Shown: piece by piece, positions 50,221 through 60,646 of the stretch
Numbering within the stretch: position 1 is the first letter of the stretch
How the letters are laid out: each line of letters opens with the position of its first letter
Assembly: GCA_036267635.1 (NCBI GenBank)
Contig: DATAVR010000071.1
Location: 6,704-70,703, forward strand
Length of the DNA stretch: 64,000 nt
Origin: JADGRB01 sp036267635
GTDB taxonomy: Bacteria; Myxococcota_A; Polyangia; Fen-1088
Reading direction: 5' to 3'
The notes under the pieces: model-generated
The model's input: the letters and a program-made list of their open reading frames with translations, nothing else
What the model was told of the DNA's origin: nothing
The model's database searches: none
Position numbers and translations under genes: made by a program

Positions 50221-51120
50221 ATGCCTTCCCTCAAGCACATCCGCACGCAGATCGCGTCCAAGAAATCGACGCAGAAGATCACGCGCGCCATGAAGCTGGT
50301 GGCGGCCTCGCGGCTGCGGCGCGCGCAGGACTCGATCGTCGCCGCCCGCCCCTACGCCAACGCCCTGGCCGAGGCGATCGCCGAGGTGGCGCTGCGCGCG
50401 GGGGCCGAGTCGCACCCGCTGCTCGATCGGCGCACGCCGGAGCGGATCACGCTGCTGCTGCTCACCTCCGATCGCGGCCTGGCCGGCGGCTTCAACGCCA
50501 ACGTCTTCCGGGTCACCCAGCGCTTCATCAACGAGCGCAAGCAGGCGACGCCGCCGGCGCGCGAGATCGTCCTCGAGATCGTGGGCAAGAAGGGGCGCGA
50601 CTACTATCGCCGCCGCCGGCAGGTCATCACGCGCGAGACGCCCGCGCCGACCGCCGAGACCGCCACCCAGATCGCGCGGGAGATGGCGCAGATCGTCTCG
50701 CACGCCTTCCGTGAGGGGCGCACCGATGCGGTTTTTCTGGTCTACAACGAGTTCAAGTCGGCGGTGCAGCAGCGGGTGGTGGTCGAGCCGCTCTTGCCGA
50801 TCATCGGCGCCGATCTTCCGACCACCTCGCACACCACCCATGTGTCGACCGCCGGCGCGCTCGACTTCATCTACGAGCCGTCGAAGGGGAAGCTGCTCGA
50901 TTCGTTGTTGCCGCTCTACCTCGAATCGCAGATCTACCGCGGCCTCTTGGAGTCGATCGCCTCCGAGCTGGGCGCGCGCATGACCGCCATGGACAGCGCG
51001 ACCAACAACGCGAAAGAGATGATCGCCAACCTCACGCTTCAGTACAACCGCGCCCGCCAGGCCGCCATCACCAAGGAGCTGATGGAGATCGTGAGCGGCG
51101 CCGAGGCTTTGAAAGGATAG
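50221..51120 (+). CDS. atpG: ATP synthase F1 subunit gamma
   Basis: A 299-residue central rotor shaft. N-terminal SLKHIRTQIASKKSTQKITRAM and C-terminal MTAMDSATNNAKEMIANLTLQYNR helices form the coiled coil; LLLLTSDRGLAGGFNANV is the Rossmann-like domain start. Between alpha and beta as usual. Confidence 0.96.
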   Translation: MPSLKHIRTQIASKKSTQKITRAMKLVAASRLRRAQDSIVAARPYANALAEAIAEVALRAGAESHPLLDRRTPERITLLLLTSDRGLAGGFNANVFRVTQRFINERKQATPPAREIVLEIVGKKGRDYYRRRRQVITRETPAPTAETATQIAREMAQIVSHAFREGRTDAVFLVYNEFKSAVQQRVVVEPLLPIIGADLPTTSHTTHVSTAGALDFIYEPSKGKLLDSLLPLYLESQIYRGLLESIASELGARMTAMDSATNNAKEMIANLTLQYNRARQAAITKELMEIVSGAEALKG

Positions 51121-51129
51121 GGACCCGTC

Positions 51130-52584
<1,455 letters not shown>

Positions 52585-52585
52585 G

Positions 52586-53023
52586 GTGAAGCTGTCGCTC
52601 ACCACTCCCAAGGGGGCGCTGGTCGACACCGACGTCGAAGAGGTGACGGCGCCGGGTGAGATCGGCGAGCTGGGCGTCCTGCCGGGCCACGTGCCGCTCA
52701 TGACCGCGCTGCGCCCCGGCGTACTGTCGTACAGGTCGAAGGAGCACGACGGCGTGGTGGCGGTCGGACAGGGGTTCCTGCAGGTGGCGCCGCTGCCGCG
52801 CGCCGCCGACGCCCCCGGCCGCGACCGCGTCCTGGTCCTCGTCGATCAGGCCCTGGCGGCTGCCGACATCGACCGCGAGACCGCCGCGCGCGAGCTCGGC
52901 GAGGCCGACAAGGCGCTCTCCGCCTGGAAAGGCGAGCTCGACGGCACCTACTTTGCGCTGGTTCTCAAGCGCGGCTGGGCCCAAGCCCGCCTCGACGCGG
53001 TCGCCCGCATCACGCCCCACTGA
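52586..53023 (+). CDS. atpC: ATP synthase F1 subunit epsilon
   Basis: A 145-residue regulatory subunit. It starts with GTG one base after the beta stop. The beta-sandwich reads SLTTPKGALVDTDVEEVTAP, GELGVLPGHVPLMTAL and VVAVGQGFLQV, followed by a C-terminal helical pair. It ends the operon; a kinase-like gene converges 9 bp downstream. Confidence 0.95.
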   Translation: MKLSLTTPKGALVDTDVEEVTAPGEIGELGVLPGHVPLMTALRPGVLSYRSKEHDGVVAVGQGFLQVAPLPRAADAPGRDRVLVLVDQALAAADIDRETAARELGEADKALSAWKGELDGTYFALVLKRGWAQARLDAVARITPH

Positions 53024-53032
53024 GCGCGGGCC

Positions 53033-55012
53033 TCAACCGCGCTCTGCGAGAAAGGCGTCCAGCTCGCCGGCGGCCTGCTCCATCGTGGTCGCTTCCTCGT
53101 CTTCCGGACCTCGAAGCGATCGCACGCGCTGATAGACGGTTCGTAGCCGCCCGAGGAGCTCGCATAGCTTCGCCGAGAGGCGCGCCCGTTCCAGCTCCGT
53201 CGCCTCGCGGCGTTCGAGCGTCGCCTCGAGATCGCTCCGGACATCCTCGATGGCGGACTGCTCCGCCCCGGGCGCGGCCGCCGCTCGCTCCAGGCGCGCG
53301 ATCGACGCCATGAGCTCACCATCGGTCGTACCGTTCAGAGCGGCGTCCAGTCCGTCCAGTCGCTTCGCCAGACGGCGTAGCCGCTCCACCAGTGCCGGTG
53401 CTGCCAGCAGAGCGCGGGAGACGAGCTCCCGTTCCGTCGACTGAAGGCCGGTTTCCGCCGCACGCCGGTCCAGCTCGGCGGCTCGCCGCGTGAGCCGATA
53501 GATCTCGGTCGAGAGGTCGACGAAGATCGCACGTGCCTCAGGAGCCTGAATCTGCGAAGCCGACTTCGTGGCCCCGGAAAGCAAGTAATCTGCGATGGGA
53601 ACCGGGGCAAGGTCGTCCTTCAACCGGAACAGACCGGGCATCTTTCGTGCAGAGGCACGCCAACGGTACCGGTGGATCCCGAGAATGAGGGGGATCAACG
53701 CCGCACCGGCGGCGCCCGCGGCGAAGATGCTGTGACTGAAGAAATGGACCGTCCACGCGGCATAGATCGACACAGCAGCGAGATGGAACCTGTTGGCTCT
53801 GTTCCCCGGGGGACGTGCGAGGCGCCCCGGCACGACAGGTTCACCTTCGACTGCCTCGACGTCGAATCCTTGCGCCCGAAAGAGCGATTCGAGATCGCGC
53901 GCTGCGCTCTCGCCGAGCCCGCTGAAAAGGACTGCTGGAAAATCGATCCCTTGTTTGCGCTCGGATTCCGAATAGAGCTGCTTGTTTCCCGTCAGAAAGA
54001 GGAGAGGCCGATTGGTCGGCTGAGAAAGGGGCGACAACAGCCAGAGGAGCTTCTCCGTCGTCGCGGCGTCTTCGCTGATGTCCCTCAAGACGAGACGCCA
54101 TCCTCCCTTTTGAGTGCGATCAATCCGGAGGACCTCCTGACCGCAAGAGAAGCACCGGGGCACGTCGTCGGGTCGCTTTTCGCCGCAGGCAGAGCAAGCG
54201 GTCTTGGACACTGTGGCGACGGCGCTCGGCTCGGACAGGCGACTCATGATCTCGCGCCCCGAGGCGGGACGGTCTGATGGTTCTGGCGCCAAGAGATCGG
54301 CGATCAGGCGATCGACCTCCTCGCCCGCCCCTGTGACCGACAGAAGAGGGGGGTGCTTCGACGTGAGGTGCCCCAATATCTCGCTCCGCGACCAGGGTGG
54401 GCGTCCCGTCAGCATCTCGTGAAGAATCACGCCCACGGCATAAAAGTCCGATCGCGGGTCGGCGCGTCCTCGCGAGAAAAGTTCGGGCGCCACGTACTCT
54501 GGCGTACCCCAGGTGAGACTCGCTCCCGTCACGCTCGCCAGCGATACGACACGTGCATTGCCGAAACCACCCAACCTGACAGTCCATCCTTCAACGAAAA
54601 TGTTCGCCGGCTTCACGTCCCGGTGGACGATTCCTGCCGCGTGCGCCTGATCCAGGGCGCGCGTGAGGGATGTCATGATCGTGCGGACGGCGGCCGGGTC
54701 AAACTTTCGACCTTGATCGAGCAGCTGACGGAGAGTGGGGCCTTCTACCAGTTCGAGGACCAGGAATGGACCGTCCGCCTCCTCGCCGACGTCGATGACC
54801 CGCACGATTGTCGTGTCGTTCAGCTGACGCACCAAATTGCCTTCTCTCTGGAAACGACGTCGCAGCGCGGGGTTTCGCGAAAACTCCGGACGCAACTGCT
54901 TCAACGCCACGTCCGGTCCGCCCCGCAGGTCTCGGGCTCGCTGTACGAGCGACGTGCCACCGGCGCCCAGGTGGCCGACGATCTGGTACCTGCCGCCAAC
55001 GAGCGCGTTCAC
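53033..55012 (-). CDS. Kinase-like membrane protein lacking the DFG aspartate (probable pseudokinase)
   Basis: A 659-residue protein. The N-terminal kinase fold keeps Lys38 (VALKQL), HRDVKPAN (D132, N137) and WGTPEYVAPE, but the DFG motif reads GGFG (148-151), so the Mg-binding Asp is Gly149. Catalysis is doubtful; an allosteric or scaffold role is plausible. A zinc-ribbon (C273, C276, C287, C290) follows, then a cytoplasmic alpha/beta region, two adjacent membrane helices (about 412-452) and a long C-terminal helical domain. Same layout as its partner at 55009-56895, to which it is coupled by an ATGA overlap. The pair probably act together. Confidence 0.85.
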   Translation of the reverse strand: MNALVGGRYQIVGHLGAGGTSLVQRARDLRGGPDVALKQLRPEFSRNPALRRRFQREGNLVRQLNDTTIVRVIDVGEEADGPFLVLELVEGPTLRQLLDQGRKFDPAAVRTIMTSLTRALDQAHAAGIVHRDVKPANIFVEGWTVRLGGFGNARVVSLASVTGASLTWGTPEYVAPELFSRGRADPRSDFYAVGVILHEMLTGRPPWSRSEILGHLTSKHPPLLSVTGAGEEVDRLIADLLAPEPSDRPASGREIMSRLSEPSAVATVSKTACSACGEKRPDDVPRCFSCGQEVLRIDRTQKGGWRLVLRDISEDAATTEKLLWLLSPLSQPTNRPLLFLTGNKQLYSESERKQGIDFPAVLFSGLGESAARDLESLFRAQGFDVEAVEGEPVVPGRLARPPGNRANRFHLAAVSIYAAWTVHFFSHSIFAAGAAGAALIPLILGIHRYRWRASARKMPGLFRLKDDLAPVPIADYLLSGATKSASQIQAPEARAIFVDLSTEIYRLTRRAAELDRRAAETGLQSTERELVSRALLAAPALVERLRRLAKRLDGLDAALNGTTDGELMASIARLERAAAAPGAEQSAIEDVRSDLEATLERREATELERARLSAKLCELLGRLRTVYQRVRSLRGPEDEEATTMEQAAGELDAFLAERG

Positions 55013-56895
55013 CGCGGTTCTCGCAACAGGGCCCGGAGATCATCTTCGATGTCAGCCGCGGATGTCAGCTCGCGAATCTGGTCCTCGAGCTCGTCCGTCT
55101 CGTCTGGTGATGCCTCTTCCGCGCGCGCCACGATGAGGGTTGCACTATCGAGGCGGCTCACGCTCCGCAGAAGGTCGCTGCGGAAGATGACCCGCGTTCG
55201 TTCTTCGTTTCGGAGTTCTGCGAGCGCTTGCCCAGCATCCTCCTCAAAGGTGGGGTTCATCGAGCGTCGGTCGTTGAGAGCCGCGAGGCCCCGGGCGGCG
55301 ATTGCGGCTCGCTTGGCGAGTGGTTTGGCGATATCGCGCCGGCCGCGCGCATCCAGGTCGTCAATCCGATCGAGGACTCTGGCCACCAGGCGTCGCTCCT
55401 GTCGACTGGCGAGAGCGTTCAGAATGCCTGCCCAATCGATGTCCGAAGTTCGACGAGACCTGCCCGGGGGCTTTGCGATGAGCGGTCGTCGGCCGCGGAC
55501 GGCAGCCCGGATTCCCAGTGCCGCAAGCAGGCCGATGACCGCGACCACGACCCTCCCCCCCAATCGAGGGAGGAGGTTTGAGAATATCTGAACGCCGCCG
55601 CCCACGGCGACGTAGCGCAACGCCAACTGGCGGCCCTTGGCCCGAAGCTTCTTCGGCGGCAACCACGTTGGCTTTAAGATCGAGGACTCAAAACCGATCG
55701 TCTTCAACCGTTCGACAAGGTCTTGAGCGGATGCTTCGCTGATACCGCGGGCAGCGTAAAACGGTACGCGCGGTGCCCCAGCGCGCTGGCGGGCAATCGG
55801 TGAGGCGTCCGGGGAGACCTCGTGGGCCAGTTTGCAGAGGGCAACATGTCTCCAGGCGTCGATCCGATCGGCCACGTTGCCTGGCCCGTCGACGAGCACC
55901 GAGACGCCTCTCCGTTGCCATTCGAGCCGGAACGCCTGCATACCGCAATCCGCGCAGGTCGCCGCCGCTTCGACCAGCCATCCGCCGCAAGCGGAACAGC
56001 CGTGTCGTTGAGTCACCGTGCCCTTGGACGTTACAGCCGCCAGTGCGCGCGCCTCCTCCGTCAGCGCACGGGCCAGATCATCGGCGGTGGCAAACCGATC
56101 CAGCGGATCCTTGGCCAACGCCCGGGCGATCGCCGCGTCGAGCGCGGGCGGCAGCTCCGCGACGAAACTGCCGGCGCGCGGCGCCTCGACGTCGATGTGC
56201 TGGCGCATCAGTTGGTAGGGCGAGTCGCTGTAGAACGGCAGCCGTCCCGTGGCCGCCTCGAACAACACGACGCCCAGGCTGTAGACGTCGCTGCGCGGAT
56301 CGGCCTGGCCCTCGGTCACGACCTCGGGCGCCATGTACTCCGGCGTCCCGAGCACGGCGTTGGCGACGGTCAGGCCGGCGCCCTCGACGGTGCGCGCCAG
56401 GCCAAAATCGCACAAGCGCACGTCGAGCTCGGTCCCGCCGCCGCACAAGACGTTGGACGGTTTGACGTCGCGGTGGACGACGCCCGCGCGGTGCGCCGCC
56501 GCCAGCGCGCCGCAGAGTTGCCTCGCGAGATCGACGAGCTCGCCCGGTGGGAGTCGTCCGCGCCGGGCCAGCCGGTCGGCCAGATCGCCGCCGGAATGAA
56601 AGTCCATCACCAGAAACAGGCGCCCCTCACTCTCGACGACCTCGTGAATCGCGAGCACGTTCGGGTGGGCGATCCGGCGGACGATCTCCACCTCGCGCCG
56701 GAACCGCTCCACGACGACGGCGCTCTCGCGCAGGTGCGGATAGAGGATCTTGAGCGCGACTTCAGTCTCGGTCCGTTCGTCGCGCGCGCGCACGACCTCG
56801 GCGATCGCGCCCCGGCCGAGCACCCCCCGTACGCGGAAGCGGCCTCCCAGCAGTTCCGGCAGCACCGACATGTCGGTCGAGCTCGACGCCGCCAT
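55009..56895 (-). CDS. Hanks-type Ser/Thr kinase with zinc ribbon and C-terminal membrane/helical region
   Basis: A 628-residue active-looking kinase: Gly loop LGRGAIAEVV, Lys in EVALKIL, HRDVKPSN, DFG in VRLCDFGLAR and GTPEYMAPEV. After the kinase come a CxxC…CxxC zinc ribbon (CSACGG, CADCGM), an alpha/beta region, one or two hydrophobic helices (RVVVAVIGLLAALGIRAAV) and a coiled C-terminus. Start is ATG at 56895; TTG at 56904 and ATG at 56871 are alternatives, the last giving the shortest lead into the kinase fold. First gene of the kinase/pseudokinase pair; divergent from the alpha/beta hydrolase. Confidence 0.88.
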   Translation of the reverse strand: MAASSSTDMSVLPELLGGRFRVRGVLGRGAIAEVVRARDERTETEVALKILYPHLRESAVVVERFRREVEIVRRIAHPNVLAIHEVVESEGRLFLVMDFHSGGDLADRLARRGRLPPGELVDLARQLCGALAAAHRAGVVHRDVKPSNVLCGGGTELDVRLCDFGLARTVEGAGLTVANAVLGTPEYMAPEVVTEGQADPRSDVYSLGVVLFEAATGRLPFYSDSPYQLMRQHIDVEAPRAGSFVAELPPALDAAIARALAKDPLDRFATADDLARALTEEARALAAVTSKGTVTQRHGCSACGGWLVEAAATCADCGMQAFRLEWQRRGVSVLVDGPGNVADRIDAWRHVALCKLAHEVSPDASPIARQRAGAPRVPFYAARGISEASAQDLVERLKTIGFESSILKPTWLPPKKLRAKGRQLALRYVAVGGGVQIFSNLLPRLGGRVVVAVIGLLAALGIRAAVRGRRPLIAKPPGRSRRTSDIDWAGILNALASRQERRLVARVLDRIDDLDARGRRDIAKPLAKRAAIAARGLAALNDRRSMNPTFEEDAGQALAELRNEERTRVIFRSDLLRSVSRLDSATLIVARAEEASPDETDELEDQIRELTSAADIEDDLRALLREPR

Positions 56896-56933
56896 CCAGG
56901 ACAACTTTACAATCGAAAACCCGGTCGATCACT

Positions 56934-57800
56934 ATGCTGGGTAGCGTGAACCGCCGGGCCGAAGGACATTTGTCGCGTCGCCTCGCCGTTTGGGCAGGGG
57001 TGGTGACCTTGCTGTCGTCGTGCATGCCGCCGTCGTGGGCCGCCAACGCGCTCCTTCACCCGCCGCGGCGGCCGGTCACCCAGGTGCCGGCGGCGAAATT
57101 CGAGAAAGTCGATCTGGACGTCGGCATCCACCTGGCCGGCTGGCTATTTCGAACCGAACGGCCCCGCCGCGGACTGGTCGTCTATCTCCACGGCGTGGGC
57201 GACAACCGGGCCTCGGGGATCGGAATCGCGGCTCACTTCACCGCGCTCGGGTTCGACGTGCTCGCCTACGACAGCCGCGCCCACGGCGAGTCGGGCGGCG
57301 ACGCCTGCACCTACGGGTTTTACGAGAAGCGGGATCTGAGCCGCGCGCTCGACCAGATGGCGCCCGGTCCGGTCCTGGCGTTCGGCATCTCGCTCGGCGC
57401 CGGCGTCGCGCTGCAGGCCGCCGCCGAGGATCCACGGATCGCGCTGGTCGTCGCGGTGTCGACCTACTCGGACCTGCGGACCGTCGCCAGCGAGCGCGCG
57501 CCGTTCTTCGCCAGCCGCGGCAACATCGCCGAGGCCTTCCGCATCGCCGAGGCCGAGGCCGCCTTCCGGGCCGACGAGGTGAGCCCGGCAGCCGCGGCCG
57601 CCAAGATTCACGCGCCGGTCCTGGTAATTCATGGCGCCGATGACCATGAAACGCCGCCCGCCCACTCCGAGCGCGTCTATCGCGCGCTGGCCGGGCCGAA
57701 GAAGCTCGTCCTCGTGCCCGGCGCCCACCACAACGACGCGCTGACGGCCGACGCCTGGAAACAGATCGACGGCTGGATCGCCTCCAACTGGCCGGGGTGA
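56934..57800 (+). CDS. Alpha/beta-hydrolase, secreted
   Basis: A 288-residue serine hydrolase with a signal or lipoprotein leader (VVTLLSSC). RGLVVYLHGVGDNRASG gives the oxyanion region, LAFGISLGAGVALQA the nucleophile elbow (GISLGAG), VLVIHGADDHETPP the Asp and PGAHHND the His. It resembles the BAAT/YqkD-like family of lipases/esterases. ATG at 56934 used; GTG at 56946 is possible, and TATGCT (56933-56938) looks like a -10 box, which would favour the GTG. Confidence 0.82.
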   Translation: MLGSVNRRAEGHLSRRLAVWAGVVTLLSSCMPPSWAANALLHPPRRPVTQVPAAKFEKVDLDVGIHLAGWLFRTERPRRGLVVYLHGVGDNRASGIGIAAHFTALGFDVLAYDSRAHGESGGDACTYGFYEKRDLSRALDQMAPGPVLAFGISLGAGVALQAAAEDPRIALVVAVSTYSDLRTVASERAPFFASRGNIAEAFRIAEAEAAFRADEVSPAAAAAKIHAPVLVIHGADDHETPPAHSERVYRALAGPKKLVLVPGAHHNDALTADAWKQIDGWIASNWPG

Positions 57801-57865
57801 ACGGCCGAGCCCGCCCAGCGGCCGCGCTCGCCGAGGCCGAGATCGCGCTGTAGAGTGCGCGCGCC

Positions 57866-59008
57866 GTGTTTCGTTTCTTCGTCACCTGCGCGCGTGGAAC
57901 CGAGGGGGCCTTGCGCCGCGAGATCGCGGGCATGCGGATCGCGGGCGCCAAGGGCGACCACGGCGGCGTCTGGTTCGAGGGCCCGCTGGAGATGGGGATG
58001 CGCGTTTGTCTCCACGCGCGCGTGGCGGTTCGGGTGCTCCTGCAGCTCGGGACGTTCGCGGCGGCCGATGCGCAGGGCCTCTACGCCGGCGCGCGCACCA
58101 TCGCCTGGCGTGACTGGCTGACCACCAAGAGCGCCTTCGCCGTGCACGCCAGCGTCCGGGACACGCCGGCGCTCACGCACTCCGGGTTCGTCGCGCTCAA
58201 GGTGAAGGACGCCATCGCCGACGCGCTCCGCGACGCGCTGGGCGCGCGCCCCGACGTCGATACGAAGTCGCCCGACGTCGCGGTCGTGCTGCACCTCGCC
58301 GCTGGAAAAGCGGGGATCTTTCTCGACCTCGCGGCCGAGCCCTTGCACCGGCGCGGCTACCGCGTGGCGATGGTCGACGCGCCGCTCAAGGAGACGCTGG
58401 CGGCCGCGGTGCTGCTGCTCGGGGGCGCGCACGGCGACGCGCCGTTCATCGATCCGATGTGCGGCTCGGGGACGCTGGCGATCGAGCACGCGCTGGCGGC
58501 GCGCGGGATCGCGCCCGGATTGCGCCGCCGGTTCGGGTTCGAGCGCTGGCCGACGCTGCCGCCCGAGGCGCTCGCGGCCTGGGACCGGCTGCGCGCCGAG
58601 TCCGACCAGGCCGCTCGCGAAGCGATCCGCGAGACCTGGCCACCGATCGTCTGCGCTGATGTAGACGGCAAGGCGCTGGCGGCCGCCCGCCAGAACGCGG
58701 CCGCGGCCTCCGTCGACGACGCCATCGTGTTCGAGCAGGCCGACGTGGCGACGCTCGAGCGGCGCTGGCCCGTCGCCACCCTCGCCACCAACCCACCCTA
58801 CGGCGAGCGGCTGAAGCCGGCGGAGCTGGAGGCGACCTACCGCGCGATGGGCCGCGCGTTCGAGCGGCTCGCCGGCTGGCGGGTGATCGTCCTCAGCGGC
58901 AATCCCGCGATCGAGCGGGCGATCCGGCGCAAGCCCAGCGTCTCGCACCGGCTCTGGAACGGCCCGCTCGAGGCGCGGCTTTTGCGCTACGACATGGACG
59001 GAAGATAG
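57866..59008 (+). CDS. THUMP-domain 23S rRNA methyltransferase (RlmL N-terminal type)
   Basis: A 380-residue SAM-dependent guanine-N2 methyltransferase. The N-terminal ferredoxin-like/THUMP part (FFVTCARGTEGALRREI) is followed by the Rossmann fold with PFIDPMCGSGTLAIEHAL (SAM site) and the catalytic NPPYGERL motif. Full RlmL/RlmKL proteins carry an extra C-terminal RlmK domain that is absent here. GTG start at 57866. Confidence 0.88.
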   Translation: MFRFFVTCARGTEGALRREIAGMRIAGAKGDHGGVWFEGPLEMGMRVCLHARVAVRVLLQLGTFAAADAQGLYAGARTIAWRDWLTTKSAFAVHASVRDTPALTHSGFVALKVKDAIADALRDALGARPDVDTKSPDVAVVLHLAAGKAGIFLDLAAEPLHRRGYRVAMVDAPLKETLAAAVLLLGGAHGDAPFIDPMCGSGTLAIEHALAARGIAPGLRRRFGFERWPTLPPEALAAWDRLRAESDQAAREAIRETWPPIVCADVDGKALAAARQNAAAASVDDAIVFEQADVATLERRWPVATLATNPPYGERLKPAELEATYRAMGRAFERLAGWRVIVLSGNPAIERAIRRKPSVSHRLWNGPLEARLLRYDMDGR

Positions 59009-59026
59009 TCGGAAGATAGCCGGGTG

Positions 59027-60646
59027 ATGCGCGTCGTCGGTTCACGGCTCGGGCTCTCGCTGCTGGCGGGCGTCCTGCTGTTTCTCGCCGTCCCGACCTA
59101 CGGCCTGTGGCCGCTCATGTGGATCGCGGCGGTGCCGGAGATCTACGTCGCGCGCGTGGCCGCCACACCCAAGCGCGCCTTTCTTTACGGCTGGCTCACG
59201 GGCGCCGTCGCGCACACCGGCGGCTTTTACTGGATGAACGGGCTGCTCGAACGGTTCGGGCACATGGCGCCGATCGAGGCGCTGCCGATCATGGCGCTGC
59301 TCATCGCTTATCAGGGGCTGGCGTTCGGCTTCTTTTCCTGGGGCGTGCGGCGGGCGTGGGATCGCAGCGGCGCGCCGCTGGTGCTGCTGGCGCCGCTGGT
59401 GATGGTGGTGGTCGAGCTCCTGATGCCGCAGATTTTTCCTTACTACCTGGCCATCTCACAGGCGTTCGTCCCGGCGGTCATCCAGATCGCCGATCTCACC
59501 GGGCCGCTCGGGATCACCGCGCTGATGCTGGCGCTGTCCGGCGCGGCGGCCGATCTGATCTTCGCCAAGCGGCGCCGCGCCTGGCCCCCTCGCTCCGCCT
59601 GGCGAGGCGCTGCCGTCGTCGGCGCGCTGATCGTCGCCGATCTCGGCTACGGCGCGGTGCGGATTCACCAGACCGACGCGCGCCGGGCGGCCGCGCCCAA
59701 GGTGCGGACCGGCCTCGTGCAGGCCAACGTCGGCATCCTCGAGAAGTGGGACCCGGTCGAGTTCGCGCGCCTGTTGGCGCTGCACCAGCGCGCCTCGGCC
59801 GAGCTGCAACGGGCCGGCGCCGAGCTGGTGGTCTGGCCGGAGTCGTCCTACCCGTACGCGTTGCCGCGCACCTTCGCGCACGACTTCTCCGTCGACGACG
59901 GGCGCATGGTGCGGCGCGGGTTCGACACGCCGCTGCTGTTCGGCGCCGTCACCCGCACGGGCGGCCCGCCCAAGACGCGCGCCGATCGCTACCCCTACAA
60001 CACGGCGCTCATGATGGACGCGGGCGGCCGCGTCACCGGCAGCTACGACAAGGTCTTCCTGATGATGTTCGGCGAGTACGTGCCGTTCTACGATCAGATC
60101 CCCTGGTTCACCCAGATCTTCCCCGAGGCCTCGAACTTCAGCCGCGGCAGCGAGCCGGCGTCGTTTCCGCTCCACACCGCCGCCGGCGACTTCAAGCTCG
60201 GCCCGCTCATCTGCTACGAGGACATCCTGCCCTCGTTCGCGCGCCGGGTGGCCAAGCTCGGGCCCAACGCGTTCATCAACATCACCAACGACGCCTGGTT
60301 CGGCCGCACCGCCGAGCCGTACCAGCACCTGGCGCTGGCGGTCTTCCGCGCCGTCGAGCACCGGCTGGAGATGGTGCGCGCCGTGAACACCGGCGTCAGC
60401 GCCCACATCGACGCCGCCGGCCGCGTGGTCGAGGAGACGGAATCGGTCGATTCGGAGGACCAACCGCCCGCGCCGCCCAAGACGCTGCTCGTCGACCTGG
60501 CGATGCTGCCCGGCGGCGGCCTCTACCGCACCGTGGGCGATCTGTTCGGGTTCCTCTGCCTGCTGTCGCTGGTCGTGCTGCTCGCCCGGCCACCCGGGGC
60601 CAAGGCCGATGAAGCTACGGGCGCCGCAGAAAGAACAGATACTTGA
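59027..60646 (+). CDS. lnt: Apolipoprotein N-acyltransferase
   Basis: A 539-residue inner-membrane enzyme that adds the third acyl chain to lipoproteins. The N-terminal half has about six membrane helices (including GGFYWMNGLLERFG). The periplasmic nitrilase domain carries the triad Glu272 (VVWPESSYPY), Lys342 (YDKVFLMMFGEYVPF) and Cys396 (LICYEDI). A GTG directly before the ATG could also start. Many lipoproteins in this window would be its substrates. The 3' end overlaps the convergent 60615 gene by 32 bp. Confidence 0.95.
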   Translation: MRVVGSRLGLSLLAGVLLFLAVPTYGLWPLMWIAAVPEIYVARVAATPKRAFLYGWLTGAVAHTGGFYWMNGLLERFGHMAPIEALPIMALLIAYQGLAFGFFSWGVRRAWDRSGAPLVLLAPLVMVVVELLMPQIFPYYLAISQAFVPAVIQIADLTGPLGITALMLALSGAAADLIFAKRRRAWPPRSAWRGAAVVGALIVADLGYGAVRIHQTDARRAAAPKVRTGLVQANVGILEKWDPVEFARLLALHQRASAELQRAGAELVVWPESSYPYALPRTFAHDFSVDDGRMVRRGFDTPLLFGAVTRTGGPPKTRADRYPYNTALMMDAGGRVTGSYDKVFLMMFGEYVPFYDQIPWFTQIFPEASNFSRGSEPASFPLHTAAGDFKLGPLICYEDILPSFARRVAKLGPNAFINITNDAWFGRTAEPYQHLALAVFRAVEHRLEMVRAVNTGVSAHIDAAGRVVEETESVDSEDQPPAPPKTLLVDLAMLPGGGLYRTVGDLFGFLCLLSLVVLLARPPGAKADEATGAAERTDT

